The position numbers were made by a program, and so were the translations under genes. Shown here piece by piece: positions 8,427 through 16,172 of a stretch of 40,811 bases of DNA. Source of the DNA: Tissierellia bacterium (GTDB taxonomy: Bacteria; Bacillota; Clostridia; Peptostreptococcales; Acidaminobacteraceae); the NCBI GenBank assembly GCA_012838225.1, contig DUPT01000039.1:1-40811 (forward strand), in the 5' to 3' direction. The notes beneath the pieces are model-generated. The model worked only from the letters and a program-made list of their open reading frames with translations, was not told the origin of the DNA and made no database searches. Numbering within the stretch: position 1 is the stretch's first letter; every line of letters starts with the position of its first letter.

Positions 8427-8657
8427 ATGTTCGATTTATATGTTATACCGGGCTGCCCATACTGCAAGGTCGTGACCGACTATATGGATGAAGCCGGTAT
8501 CGAATACCGAGAGTTGAATATTCATACCGATCCGGAGGCTAAGCAGCACTTAGTTGACATTGGCGGCAAGGCTCAATGTCCTTGTCTGTTCATCGATGGT
8601 GAACCGATGTATGAGTCGCGGGATATTTTGGATTATCTCCAAAGTCTGATCGATTGA
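8427..8657 (+). CDS. glutaredoxin-like thiol protein
   Basis: A 76-residue single thioredoxin-fold domain. The redox motif CPYC follows the first strand (MFDLYVIPGCPYC). The cis-proline loop reads QCPCLFIDG, so two further cysteines flank the cis-Pro. The C-terminal DILDYLQSL helix is typical of glutaredoxins. ATG 8427 gives the normal family N-terminus; a TTG at 8421 is spaced better from GAGGAG (8407-8412) and would add two residues. It is the last gene before the terminator at 8705-8729 and overlaps or abuts the MarR gene. It would act as a cytoplasmic disulfide reductase, with electron donor unknown. Confidence 0.88.
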   Translation: MFDLYVIPGCPYCKVVTDYMDEAGIEYRELNIHTDPEAKQHLVDIGGKAQCPCLFIDGEPMYESRDILDYLQSLID

Positions 8658-8704
8658 TCGCTCAGTTCGACCATTCTTGCTGAGCGTGAATAATTGTTGC
8701 ACCT

Positions 8705-8729
8705 AGTGGCCTTTTAGGCCACTTTTTTT
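8705..8729 (+). terminator. intrinsic terminator of the rimP-to-glutaredoxin operon
   Basis: Stem AGTGGCC (8705-8711) and GGCCACT (8717-8723) with a short loop, followed by seven T (8723-8729). A second inverted repeat, CGCTCAG/CTGAGCG (8659-8665 and 8680-8686), lies just before it. Confidence 0.9.
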
Positions 8730-8842
8730 GATTTCATCCCAAGTCCCGCACTCTAATTGAGATTATGAGTATATATTTGTTCATTTTAAATCCTTTTTAT
8801 TTTGATCTCATGTATAGCACTATAAATTGCTATGCTTATGAT

Positions 8843-9183
8843 ATGTCAAGCAAGCGAGGCACATACCTTCAGCGGCGAGAGGTATTACTTCAACGACTTC
8901 TCCAATTGAAAGAGGTCCTGTGGGGAAATGTATTGGAGCGCTACACGACACACGACCTGTATTCGCCCGAATTGTCGTTGCCATCAAGGGGAGCGACATG
9001 GACCTCGCTATTATCTAACGCATAGGCAAGATGGAAAACAAAAGCAGCGCTCTCTCTATTCGTCATGCCCCAAAAATCAAGAAAGGGATTCAGTAGCGGG
9101 AACAATAGGAAACCATCTTACGGGAACTGACGGAAATCAATGTCGCTCTCATGGAGGAGGAAGAAGATGATGATGATGAATAA
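8843..9183 (+). pseudogene. degenerate DUF6788-type transposon accessory gene
   Basis: The N-terminus reads MSSKRGTYLQRREVLLQRL and continues to LKEVLWGNVLERYTT. It then shifts frame near 8950 to CIRPNCRCHQGERHGP and YYLTHRQDGKQKQR, and shifts again to a frame with two TAG stops that ends ILRELTEINVALMEEEEDDDDE at 9183. The sequence 'C-x-R-P-N-C-x-C-x-x-G-x-x-H-G-P-x-Y-Y-L' is the zinc-knuckle-like signature I associate with DUF6788 proteins, which often sit beside IS1634/ISNCY transposases. At least two frameshifts and two stops show the gene is dead. Family name is from motif memory. Confidence 0.68.
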
Positions 9184-9212
9184 GGACCGATAGCTCGCAG
9201 ATGAATCCCTGA

Positions 9213-9690
9213 TTGATTTTCATGACACGGTTTTCTCCCGCTGCCCTCGAGTTACTTGCGGGTGCTTCGTGTCGAAGAAATCATCCCAACACGATGGTGC
9301 CTTCTCTCATGGAACTGATGGCCGGATTGGCGGTGAAAGCCTTGATCTTAGACTGCCTTCAGAGTCGCAGTCATCTCTATCTGGTGGAGGACTTCATCGC
9401 TTCTTGCGACCAGTCCCTTTTGTAAGGAGAAACATTTGCGCCCGAATTGTTTAACGACACCAACATAGATTGTTCTTTGGATGCGTTGTGTGAAGCGGGC
9501 ACCGGAACCATCGTGACAGAGATCAGTCAACGAGCGGCTCAGTTGTTCTCCCTCGATTGCACCCTTCTGAGCTATGACAACATCTCCACCAGTGTGAGGA
9601 GATTGCCCGCATTCGTGTACATCAGTCCATTTTGCCAACCACCTCCACAAGTGTGTGGGAGATTACCTCCAGCCGCTTCAGGCAAATAAA
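9213..9690 (+). pseudogene. IS1634-type (DDE) transposase remnants
   Basis: One frame reads GLAVKALILDCL, YLVEDFIASCDQSLL, then TAA at about 9423-9425, then FAPELFNDTNIDCSLDALCEAG, EISQRAAQLFSLDCTLLSYDN and STSV. This matches the N-terminal part of IS1634-family transposases (VKALILxxL ... LGRALDALYEAG ... LDTTSFSV, the last holding the first catalytic Asp). The match breaks off after 9600, and a second similar motif, LPTTSTSVWEI, appears at 9634-9665. The large C-terminal DDE core is absent, so these are dead fragments. Assignment is by motif pattern. Confidence 0.6.
9580..9670 (+). repeat. pair of near-identical 30-bp segments
   Basis: Segment 1 (about 9580-9607, ACATCTCCACCAGTGTGAGG and on to AGATTGCC) and segment 2 (about 9639-9667, CCACCTCCACAAGTGTGTGG and on to AGATTACC) differ at a handful of positions. 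In one frame they encode DNISTSV and TTSTSV, the same transposase motif, so they look like fragments of two related IS copies lying side by side. Confidence 0.5.
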
Positions 9691-9794
9691 CACTACACCG
9701 CAATTTGCTAAATATCTTGCCAAATTTGATTTATTTGAAAAAGTGTTGTCTGTTAATTTAAAAAGAATCACTAACTTTTTAAGACATTACTCGC

Positions 9795-10386
9795 TCGTTC
9801 ACTCCTCTTTTCGAGATCATTCTTTATGCTGGATTCATTCTGGTGTCTATTGTTTTGCTGGCATCGGTCCATGCTGGCTTGCTGATTATCGTTTTGATTC
9901 AAAGCATCATCATAATTTTGTTGCCTAGAGTCATTGGCGACCGGCTTAAGAAACTAAGAGCAGCCTATCCCAACACCATGGGACTTTATATCTCACGAAT
10001 CAAAGATTTTTTTACTGGTTTTGAAGTCGTCAAAACATTTCATATTGAAGAGAAAGTGAGTCAGGAGCACGAGAACAATAATCGGTTGGTGGCTGATGTA
10101 GATTTCAGATTTTCTCGGATGAATCTGCTCGGCAGGTCAGCTACCTCATTTGTCAACTATATCTTTTTATGTGTTCATTACGGCTAGCTCGATGTTTTTC
10201 CTTTTACAGGGACAGATCAGTTTCGGTCAGATGATTGCCGCCACTCAGATGATGATATTTATCACTACGCCAGCGGCCATAATATCTCGTAATCTGCTTC
10301 AAATTAAGTCGTCGATGACCTTGGTCAACAAAATTAAGTCCATCATGAATCTAAACCAACTAACGACGGAACAATTTCCGTTTTAA
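9795..10386 (+). pseudogene. fragment of an ABC exporter transmembrane domain
   Basis: The frame near 9795 gives FEIILYAGFILVSIVLLASV and continues from 9843 as LLIIVLIQSIIIILLPRVIGDRL, then NTMGLYISRIKDFFTGFEVVKTF. A break near 10165 shifts to a frame reading SSMFFLLQGQISFGQMIAATQMM, ending TAA at 10384-10386. RIKDFFTGFEVVKTF and the QGQISFGQMIAATQM block are typical of the second half of the membrane domain of type I ABC exporters for lipids, peptides or bacteriocins. The start, the early helices and the whole ATPase domain are missing, so this is a pseudogene. Its relation to the neighbouring IS remnants suggests disruption by insertion or deletion. Confidence 0.65.
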
Positions 10387-10414
10387 GAGGAAGGTCAGAG
10401 GAAGGTCAGAGGAA
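10386..10414 (+). repeat. 11-bp direct repeat
   Basis: AGAGGAAGGTC occurs at 10386-10396 and 10397-10407, followed by a partial third copy AGAGGAA (10408-10414). It marks the downstream edge of the broken ABC gene. Confidence 0.8.
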
Positions 10415-10437
10415 CACGATCCTCAACGATTTTTTGG

Positions 10438-10466
10438 TTTACATTCAAGTGTGGTTATGATAGGAT
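10438..10466 (+). promoter_or_regulatory. candidate promoter of rpsO
   Basis: TTTACA (10438-10443) and TAGGAT (10461-10466) are 17 bases apart. An alternative pair is TTGGTT (10434-10439) with TATGAT (10456-10461) at 16 bases. Either would start transcription about 70-75 bases before rpsO, leaving a leader long enough for S15 autoregulation. Confidence 0.45.
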
Positions 10467-10543
10467 AGGTAAGGACTTTTGCGCGGATTACGACTCTCCG
10501 ACGTCTTCTGGGCAATCGTTACACAACAATCAAGGAGATTAGT

Positions 10544-10807
10544 ATGACCAAAGAACAAAAACGAGACATTATCGCTGAGTATCAGACACATGAAGGTGAT
10601 AACGGATCGTCAGAAGTCCAGATTGCGATTCTGACCTTCCGCATCAATGAACTGAATGAGCACCTTAAAACTCACAAGAAGGATCACCACTCCCGACGTG
10701 GTCTGCTCAAGATGGTCGGTAAGCGCCGAAATCTGCTGAACTATGTTCGCAACAATGATATTGAAAAGTATCGGGAACTGATAGAAAAGCTTAATCTGCG
10801 TAAATAG
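10544..10807 (+). CDS. rpsO: 30S ribosomal protein S15
   Basis: An 87-residue protein, close to the usual 88-89. It binds the central domain of 16S rRNA early in assembly. Conserved blocks are [39 protein letters not shown] and [23 protein letters not shown] 10544 follows CAAGGAG. The gene is followed at once by a terminator that overlaps its stop codon, then by pnp, the order found in most bacteria. It lies just downstream of the pseudogene island, so the island ends before position 10440. Confidence 0.97.
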   Translation: MTKEQKRDIIAEYQTHEGDNGSSEVQIAILTFRINELNEHLKTHKKDHHSRRGLLKMVGKRRNLLNYVRNNDIEKYRELIEKLNLRK

Positions 10808-10831
10808 ATGGGAGAGTTCCCATCTTTTTTT
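10806..10831 (+). terminator. intrinsic terminator/attenuator between rpsO and pnp
   Basis: Stem AGATGGGA (10806-10813) and TCCCATCT (10818-10825) with loop GAGT, followed by a run of seven T (10825-10831). It starts inside the rpsO stop codon. No clear new promoter is visible before pnp, so read-through may supply pnp. Confidence 0.9.
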
Positions 10832-10943
10832 ATAGATGGTGTCACGATTTGATTATGAGGTCCTGAGGCCGATCGGCTGGAAGGGATTCTAAATAAACCA
10901 TTGAAACAGTGGGGATCGTCCGGTAAGAAAAACATCGCCTTGA

Positions 10944-10999
10944 CTGATGAGTATCAGACAGGTCGTTGTTTGTTCCCGGGAAACTCATCCATGATGAGT
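10944..10999 (+). promoter_or_regulatory. structured pnp leader with two hairpins
   Basis: The 195-base leader between the rpsO terminator and pnp holds CTGAT-GAGT-ATCAG (10944-10957) and ACTCATC-CAT-GATGAGT (10983-10999), the latter ending 17 bases before AGGAGGA. A palindrome GCCGATCGGC lies at 10868-10877. Leader stems are known as PNPase and RNase targets in pnp autoregulation in enterobacteria. A similar role here is inference. Confidence 0.5.
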
Positions 11000-11026
11000 C
11001 GTTTCAAAAGAACACTAGGAGGAAGT

Positions 11027-13399
11027 ATGCAGGAACAAGTATTCCGCAAGCAGTTCGCCGGACGCGAACTCGAATTCGTTGTAGGAAAGTATGCCAAACT
11101 GACCGACGCCACCGTTATGGTCAACTACGACGACACCCAGGTCATGGTCCATGTGACCAGCGGTACCCCGCGAGAGGGAATCGATTTTTTCCCGCTCAGC
11201 TGCGATTTTGAAGAAAAACTCTACTCTGTCGGCCGCATTCCCGGCGGCTATATCCGTCGTGAAGGTCGTCCGACCGAAAAGGCCATTTTGGCCGCTCGTC
11301 TGATGGACCGGCCGATCCGGCCGCTATTTCCCGACGGCTTTCGTAACGATGTTCAAGTCATCGCCCAGGTCCTAAGTATCGACCACGAATCGGCCCCGGA
11401 GATCCTGGCCATCCTGGGTGCATCGCTCTCACTGACTCTGGCGCCCAAGATTCCGTTCCAGGGACCGATCGCTGCCGTCCAGATCGGCTATATCGATGGC
11501 GAATTCGTCATGATGCCGACCGAGGCGCAAATGGAAAACTCCGAGCTGAACCTGACGGTTGCCGGCACGAAGGAAGCCGTGATGATGGTCGAGGCCCAGG
11601 CTCATATCCTGCCGGAAGAAACGATCCTCGAGGCCATCATGCAGGGCCATGAGATCATCAAGGACATGTGTGTCTTCTTTGAAGAGATCGTCGCTACTCT
11701 CGGAGCTCAAAAAGAAGAATTCATCCCGGAGCCGACCGATGAATCGCTGGCTGAGTTTCTGCGCAGCCGAGCCTATCAAGAGATCGATACCATCTTTCAT
11801 GAAACGACTGAAAAAGAAGAGCGCCAAGACCGCATGAATGAGCTTCAGGAGCGCATCTATGGCGAATACGAACAAGCCCATGAAGACTTTGACGATTGCA
11901 AGCGCGAGCTGAACAATATCTGGAAGGATATGGAAAAGGTCGCCATGCGCCGCATGATCACCAAAGAAGGCAAGCGGCCCGATGGCCGGGTAGCGGATCA
12001 GATCCGGGATATCTCGAGTGAGATCGGCTTCTTGCGCCGGGCGCACGGCTCAGGTTATTTTGTCCGCGGTATGACCTCAGCCATGTCGGTCACGACCCTC
12101 GGTGCCCTCGGTGATGCTCAGCGGCTGGATGGACTCGAAGACGTTGAAAGCAAACGCTTTATGCTTCACTATAACTTCCCGCATTTCTCGGTCGGGGAGA
12201 CCGGACCGATGCGTGGCCCCAATCGCCGGGCCATCGGCCATGGCGCCCTGGGCGAAAAAGCCCTACTGGCCGTTATTCCCGATGAGGATCAATTCCCCTA
12301 TACGATCCGGATCGTCTCGGAGATCCTGTCCTCCAACGGCTCGACCTCCCAGGCCTCGATCTGTGCCGGCTGCCTATCACTGCTTGATGCCGGTGTGCCG
12401 ATCAAAGCCCCGGTTGCCGGGATCGCCATGGGTCTGATCAAAGAAGACGATGATCTAACGATCCTGTCCGACATCCAGGGGATCGAAGACTTCCTCGGTG
12501 ATATGGACTTTAAGGTCGCCGGGACCCGCGAAGGGATCACAGCCATCCAGATGGATATCAAGATCGACGGGATCGATCGCGAGATCCTGACCCGAGCGCT
12601 TGATCAAGCCCATGTCGGACGGATGCATATCCTCGATAAGATGGCTGAGACCATCACCGAGCCTAAGGAGCTCTCACCCTGGGCCCCGCGTGTCTTTATC
12701 CTGTGGATCAATCCCGATAAGATCCGAGATGTCATCGGCACCGGCGGTAAGGTCATCCAACGCATCACCGCTGAGCACGATGTTCAGATCGATATCACCG
12801 ACGACGGCAAGGTCGTCATTACGGCCGCCACGGCCGAGGGCGGAGAAAACGCCAAAGCTGAGATCGAGGGCATCGTAAAAGAAGTCGAAGTCGGCGAAGA
12901 ATTTGATGCCAAGATCGTTCGGATCGCCAAATTCGGGGCCTTTGTCGCCCTGACTCAGCACCAGGAAGCCCTGGTCCATATCTCAGAACTGACACCGGGT
13001 CGCCTCGAGCGCGTCGAAGACGAGTTCAAAGAAGGCGAAGTCATCCGAGTCAAGGTCATCGGTGTCGATGACGAGGGCAAGATTTCAGCCTCGCGCAAGG
13101 CACTGCTGATGGAGGACCTCAAAAAAGAGCGAATGGAAGCGATGGAGGGACTCGAAGTCGGAGATATCTTCACGGCTAAGATCCTGCGGATCGCTAAATT
13201 CGGGGCCTTTGTCGAGTTGAAAAAAGGCGTCGAAGCGCTCTGTCATATATCTGAAATGACGATGAAGCGTCTGGCCCGGGTGGAGGACGAATTCAAAGTC
13301 GGAGACGAGATCGTCGTCAAGGTCATCTCGATCGAAGGCGATAAGATCGGTGTCTCACGCAAAGCCCTGTTAGACGAAGTGAAACCAAATGAAGGTTAG
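11027..13399 (+). CDS. pnp: polyribonucleotide nucleotidyltransferase (PNPase) with two S1 domains
   Basis: A 790-residue phosphorolytic 3'-5' exoribonuclease, about 80 residues longer than the usual 700-715. ATG 11027 follows AGGAGGA; the upstream open frame is leader. Order: first RNase PH domain (EGIDFFPLSCDFEEKLY), helical linker, second RNase PH domain (MRGPNRRAIGHGALGEKAL, SSNGSTSQASICAGCLSLLD, GDMDFKVAGTREG with the metal-binding Asp residues), KH domain (RDVIGTGGKVIQRI) and then two S1 domains in tandem. The S1 copies start AKIVRIAKFGAFVAL and AKILRIAKFGAFVEL and each ends with SRKALL. The extra S1 accounts for the added length. The stop overlaps dut by 11 bases. Confidence 0.96.
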   Translation: MQEQVFRKQFAGRELEFVVGKYAKLTDATVMVNYDDTQVMVHVTSGTPREGIDFFPLSCDFEEKLYSVGRIPGGYIRREGRPTEKAILAARLMDRPIRPLFPDGFRNDVQVIAQVLSIDHESAPEILAILGASLSLTLAPKIPFQGPIAAVQIGYIDGEFVMMPTEAQMENSELNLTVAGTKEAVMMVEAQAHILPEETILEAIMQGHEIIKDMCVFFEEIVATLGAQKEEFIPEPTDESLAEFLRSRAYQEIDTIFHETTEKEERQDRMNELQERIYGEYEQAHEDFDDCKRELNNIWKDMEKVAMRRMITKEGKRPDGRVADQIRDISSEIGFLRRAHGSGYFVRGMTSAMSVTTLGALGDAQRLDGLEDVESKRFMLHYNFPHFSVGETGPMRGPNRRAIGHGALGEKALLAVIPDEDQFPYTIRIVSEILSSNGSTSQASICAGCLSLLDAGVPIKAPVAGIAMGLIKEDDDLTILSDIQGIEDFLGDMDFKVAGTREGITAIQMDIKIDGIDREILTRALDQAHVGRMHILDKMAETITEPKELSPWAPRVFILWINPDKIRDVIGTGGKVIQRITAEHDVQIDITDDGKVVITAATAEGGENAKAEIEGIVKEVEVGEEFDAKIVRIAKFGAFVALTQHQEALVHISELTPGRLERVEDEFKEGEVIRVKVIGVDDEGKISASRKALLMEDLKKERMEAMEGLEVGDIFTAKILRIAKFGAFVELKKGVEALCHISEMTMKRLARVEDEFKVGDEIVVKVISIEGDKIGVSRKALLDEVKPNEG

Positions 13400-13823
13400 A
13401 ATCATCAATCGATCGACGAACCCGTTGCCGGCCTACCAAACGAGTGGGTCGGCCGGGGTCGATCTGAGAGCCTTTTTAGACGAAGCGATCACGCTCGAAC
13501 CCCTGGAGCGCCGCCTGATCCCGACCGGACTGCATATTGCGCTGCCCAACGGCTATGAAGCTCAGCTCAGAGCCCGCAGCGGCCTCAGCACCAAGCATGG
13601 CATCACCCTGATCAATGCCGTCGGCACGATCGATAGCGACTACCGCGGAGAGATCAAGGTCGGCCTGGTCAATCTGTCCCGTGAAGCCTATACCATTGAG
13701 CCTGGTGACAGGATCGCTCAAATGATCATCGCTCAGTACGAGCAAGTCAACTTTCAACTGGTAGACGAGCTGGACACGACCGAACGGGGAGAGGGTGGAT
13801 TCGGCTCAACCGACAAGAAGTAG
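13389..13823 (+). CDS. dut: deoxyuridine 5'-triphosphate nucleotidohydrolase (dUTPase)
   Basis: A 144-residue trimeric dUTPase, normal length, which hydrolyses dUTP to dUMP and keeps uracil out of DNA. The five family motifs are present in order: SAGVDLRA (1), ARSGLSTKHG (2), GTIDSDYRGEIKVGLVN (3, with the catalytic Asp), PGDRIAQMII (4) and RGEGGFGSTDK (5, the C-terminal arm that closes the active site). The start ATG 13389 overlaps the end of pnp by 11 bases, and ftsK follows after 6 bases. Confidence 0.96.
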   Translation: MKVRIINRSTNPLPAYQTSGSAGVDLRAFLDEAITLEPLERRLIPTGLHIALPNGYEAQLRARSGLSTKHGITLINAVGTIDSDYRGEIKVGLVNLSREAYTIEPGDRIAQMIIAQYEQVNFQLVDELDTTERGEGGFGSTDKK

Positions 13824-13829
13824 GTACTG

Positions 13830-16172
13830 ATGGCTGAGACCAAACCCAAACGAAAGCCCGCCACCAAACGATCGGCCAAGGCGAAACCGGCTTCCCCGGT
13901 CAAACAATTCACCTTACCTTATGAAGTAAAACTGCTGCTCTTGGTCGGTTTTACTATTTTGCTTGCGGTCTTCTTATATACCACCAGCGCCGGATTTATC
14001 GGGCGCTTTGTCCGTCGGATCACCCTGGGCACCTTCGGCTTTACTGGCTATGTGCTGCCACCGGTGATCTTCTTTATTACGCTGCTGGCGATGAATCCGA
14101 ATTTCAGCCGGATCCGGACCCGGATGATCGCCGGTCTGATCTTTATCAGTCTGGGTCTGTTATTGATCTTCGGACTGGTCCATCTTGATGCCATCAAACT
14201 GAATGCCGCCGGCGGCAGCTTCCTAAAATCAGCCTATGCCGGTGGTCAGAATCTGAGCACCAGCGGTTTGATCGGCGATGTCCTTACCGCCGGGCTCAGC
14301 CGGGCGATCGGAGCTACGGGCTTGACGGTGGTGACGATCTTTTCGGCACTGATCGGAATGATCCTGCTCTTAAATGTCAATCTCAAGGACATCCGAGAAG
14401 ACCTGGCCTTGTACCGGGCCAATGCCAAAGAGCGAAGAGAAGCCGGTCGCATGAAACGGAAGCTCCAACAAGACGAGCGCCAGCCAATGAATCCAAAACT
14501 CGAGGCGGCGACGAACCGACCGGAGCGGCTGCCGGAGCCGACCCCGCCGGTCCATCAGCGAAAGATCACCATGAATGACTACTCCCGTCATTTTGAGAAT
14601 CGAACCGAGGACGATCCAGCGATCCCCGAGAGTCTGCCGGTCAAATCCGATCAATCTAGCCGGCCGACTGAAACACCGCCGGAGAAGATCGAGGCTCCCA
14701 GCGCCGCCGAGACGAAAAAGCTCGAAGGTGATATCGCCAAGGGGCTAAGTACCAAGGCCAAGGCCTATCGCAAACCGTCGACCAATCTGCTCAAGCGCTC
14801 AGACGTGCCCAAGGGCAATCAGGATGCCCAGAAGAAGCAGATCCTCGATACAGCGGCCAGACTCGAAGAGATCCTGTTCCACTTCGGTGTCAAGGCCAAG
14901 GTGGTCGAGATCAGCCGCGGCCCGATCATCAACCGGTTTGAGATCGAGCTCGAACCCGGTACCAAGATCTCCAAGATCACCGGACTAAGTGATGATCTGG
15001 CCCTAAATCTGGCCGTATCTCAGGTCCGGGTAGCGGCCGTCCCCGGTAAGGTGGCGGTCGGGATCGAGGTGCCCAATGAAGTCACCGCCATGGTCCATGT
15101 CCGAGACATCATTGAAACCCGAGAATTCCGCGAAGGCAAAAGCCTGCTGAAGATCGCGCTCGGTAAGGATATCTCCGGCAATGCCATCGTGCCGGATCTG
15201 GCGAAGATGCCCCATCTGCTGGTCGCCGGAACGACCGGCTCGGGTAAGTCGGTCTGCATGCATACCATCGTCACCAGCCTGCTGTTCAATGCCTCACCCG
15301 ATGAGGTGAAGCTGCTGATGATCGATCCCAAGGTGGTCGAGCTAAACGTCTATAACGGGATCCCACACTTGATCCTGCCGGTCGTGACCGATCCGAAAAA
15401 GGCGGCCATCGCCTTAGGCTGGGCGGTCAATGAGATGACGCGGCGGTATGAGTTGTTTGCTTCCGTGGCCTCAAAGGATGTCGAAAGCTATAACGAGAAA
15501 TTCCCGGAAGAGAAGCTGCCCAAGATCGTTATCTTGATCGATGAATTGTCGGACCTGATGATGGTTGCGCCCAATCAGGTGGAGGATGCGATTGCTCGCC
15601 TGGCCCAAATGGCCCGGGCCGCCGGCATCCACTTGATCGTCGCCACTCAGCGACCCTCGGTCGATGTCATCACCGGTCTGATCAAGGCCAATATCCCATC
15701 GCGCATCAGCTTCGCCGTCTCTTCGCAGATCGATTCGCGAACGATCCTTGATATGAGCGGGGCAGAGAAGCTCCTGGGTAAGGGCGACATGCTGTTTTTG
15801 CCGATCGAGACCAATCGCCCACGACGCGTCCAAGGCGCCTTCATCTCGGAGGCCGAGATCGCAGCGGTGGTCGAGAGCGTCAAAAAGCAAGACATCGAAG
15901 TCGAATACGATGAAGATATCCTGAATAAACCGGCCGCCATCGACTATGAAGAGTTTGAGGATGAGCTGCTAGAGGATGCCATCCGGCTGGTCATCGACAT
16001 GAAGCAGGCCTCTGCCAGTATGCTCCAGCGGCGTTTTCGGATCGGCTATAACCGAGCCGGCCGACTGGTCGATATGATGGAGGAGCGCGGTATCGTCGGG
16101 CCTCCTCAGGGCTCAAAGCCGCGTGATGTCCTGGTCGATGCCTACGGTGAAGACGACGATGAAGCAGAGTAG
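13830..16172 (+). CDS. ftsK: DNA translocase FtsK/SpoIIIE
   Basis: A 780-residue membrane-anchored DNA pump used in chromosome segregation at division or sporulation. A Lys/Pro-rich start is followed by about four membrane segments (near 28-50, 66-88, 98-120 and 158-182). Then comes a low-complexity linker to about residue 320, the alpha domain, the RecA-like motor with Walker A GTTGSGKS (467-474), the Walker B region KIVILIDELSDL and the conserved ATQRPSVDVITG. The C-terminal gamma winged helix (RRFRIGYNRAGRLVDMMEE) reads orientation sequences. The length is like B. subtilis SpoIIIE/SftA. ATG 13830 lies 6 bases after dut, and the stop is overlapped by mnmH. Whether it is the division or the sporulation paralogue cannot be told. 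Confidence 0.94.
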   Translation: MAETKPKRKPATKRSAKAKPASPVKQFTLPYEVKLLLLVGFTILLAVFLYTTSAGFIGRFVRRITLGTFGFTGYVLPPVIFFITLLAMNPNFSRIRTRMIAGLIFISLGLLLIFGLVHLDAIKLNAAGGSFLKSAYAGGQNLSTSGLIGDVLTAGLSRAIGATGLTVVTIFSALIGMILLLNVNLKDIREDLALYRANAKERREAGRMKRKLQQDERQPMNPKLEAATNRPERLPEPTPPVHQRKITMNDYSRHFENRTEDDPAIPESLPVKSDQSSRPTETPPEKIEAPSAAETKKLEGDIAKGLSTKAKAYRKPSTNLLKRSDVPKGNQDAQKKQILDTAARLEEILFHFGVKAKVVEISRGPIINRFEIELEPGTKISKITGLSDDLALNLAVSQVRVAAVPGKVAVGIEVPNEVTAMVHVRDIIETREFREGKSLLKIALGKDISGNAIVPDLAKMPHLLVAGTTGSGKSVCMHTIVTSLLFNASPDEVKLLMIDPKVVELNVYNGIPHLILPVVTDPKKAAIALGWAVNEMTRRYELFASVASKDVESYNEKFPEEKLPKIVILIDELSDLMMVAPNQVEDAIARLAQMARAAGIHLIVATQRPSVDVITGLIKANIPSRISFAVSSQIDSRTILDMSGAEKLLGKGDMLFLPIETNRPRRVQGAFISEAEIAAVVESVKKQDIEVEYDEDILNKPAAIDYEEFEDELLEDAIRLVIDMKQASASMLQRRFRIGYNRAGRLVDMMEERGIVGPPQGSKPRDVLVDAYGEDDDEAE

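Noticed and set aside
11429..12046. A 205-codon open frame on the - strand
   Set aside because: It is antisense to the first half of pnp, which has clear domain motifs; no ribosome binding site or known protein pattern.
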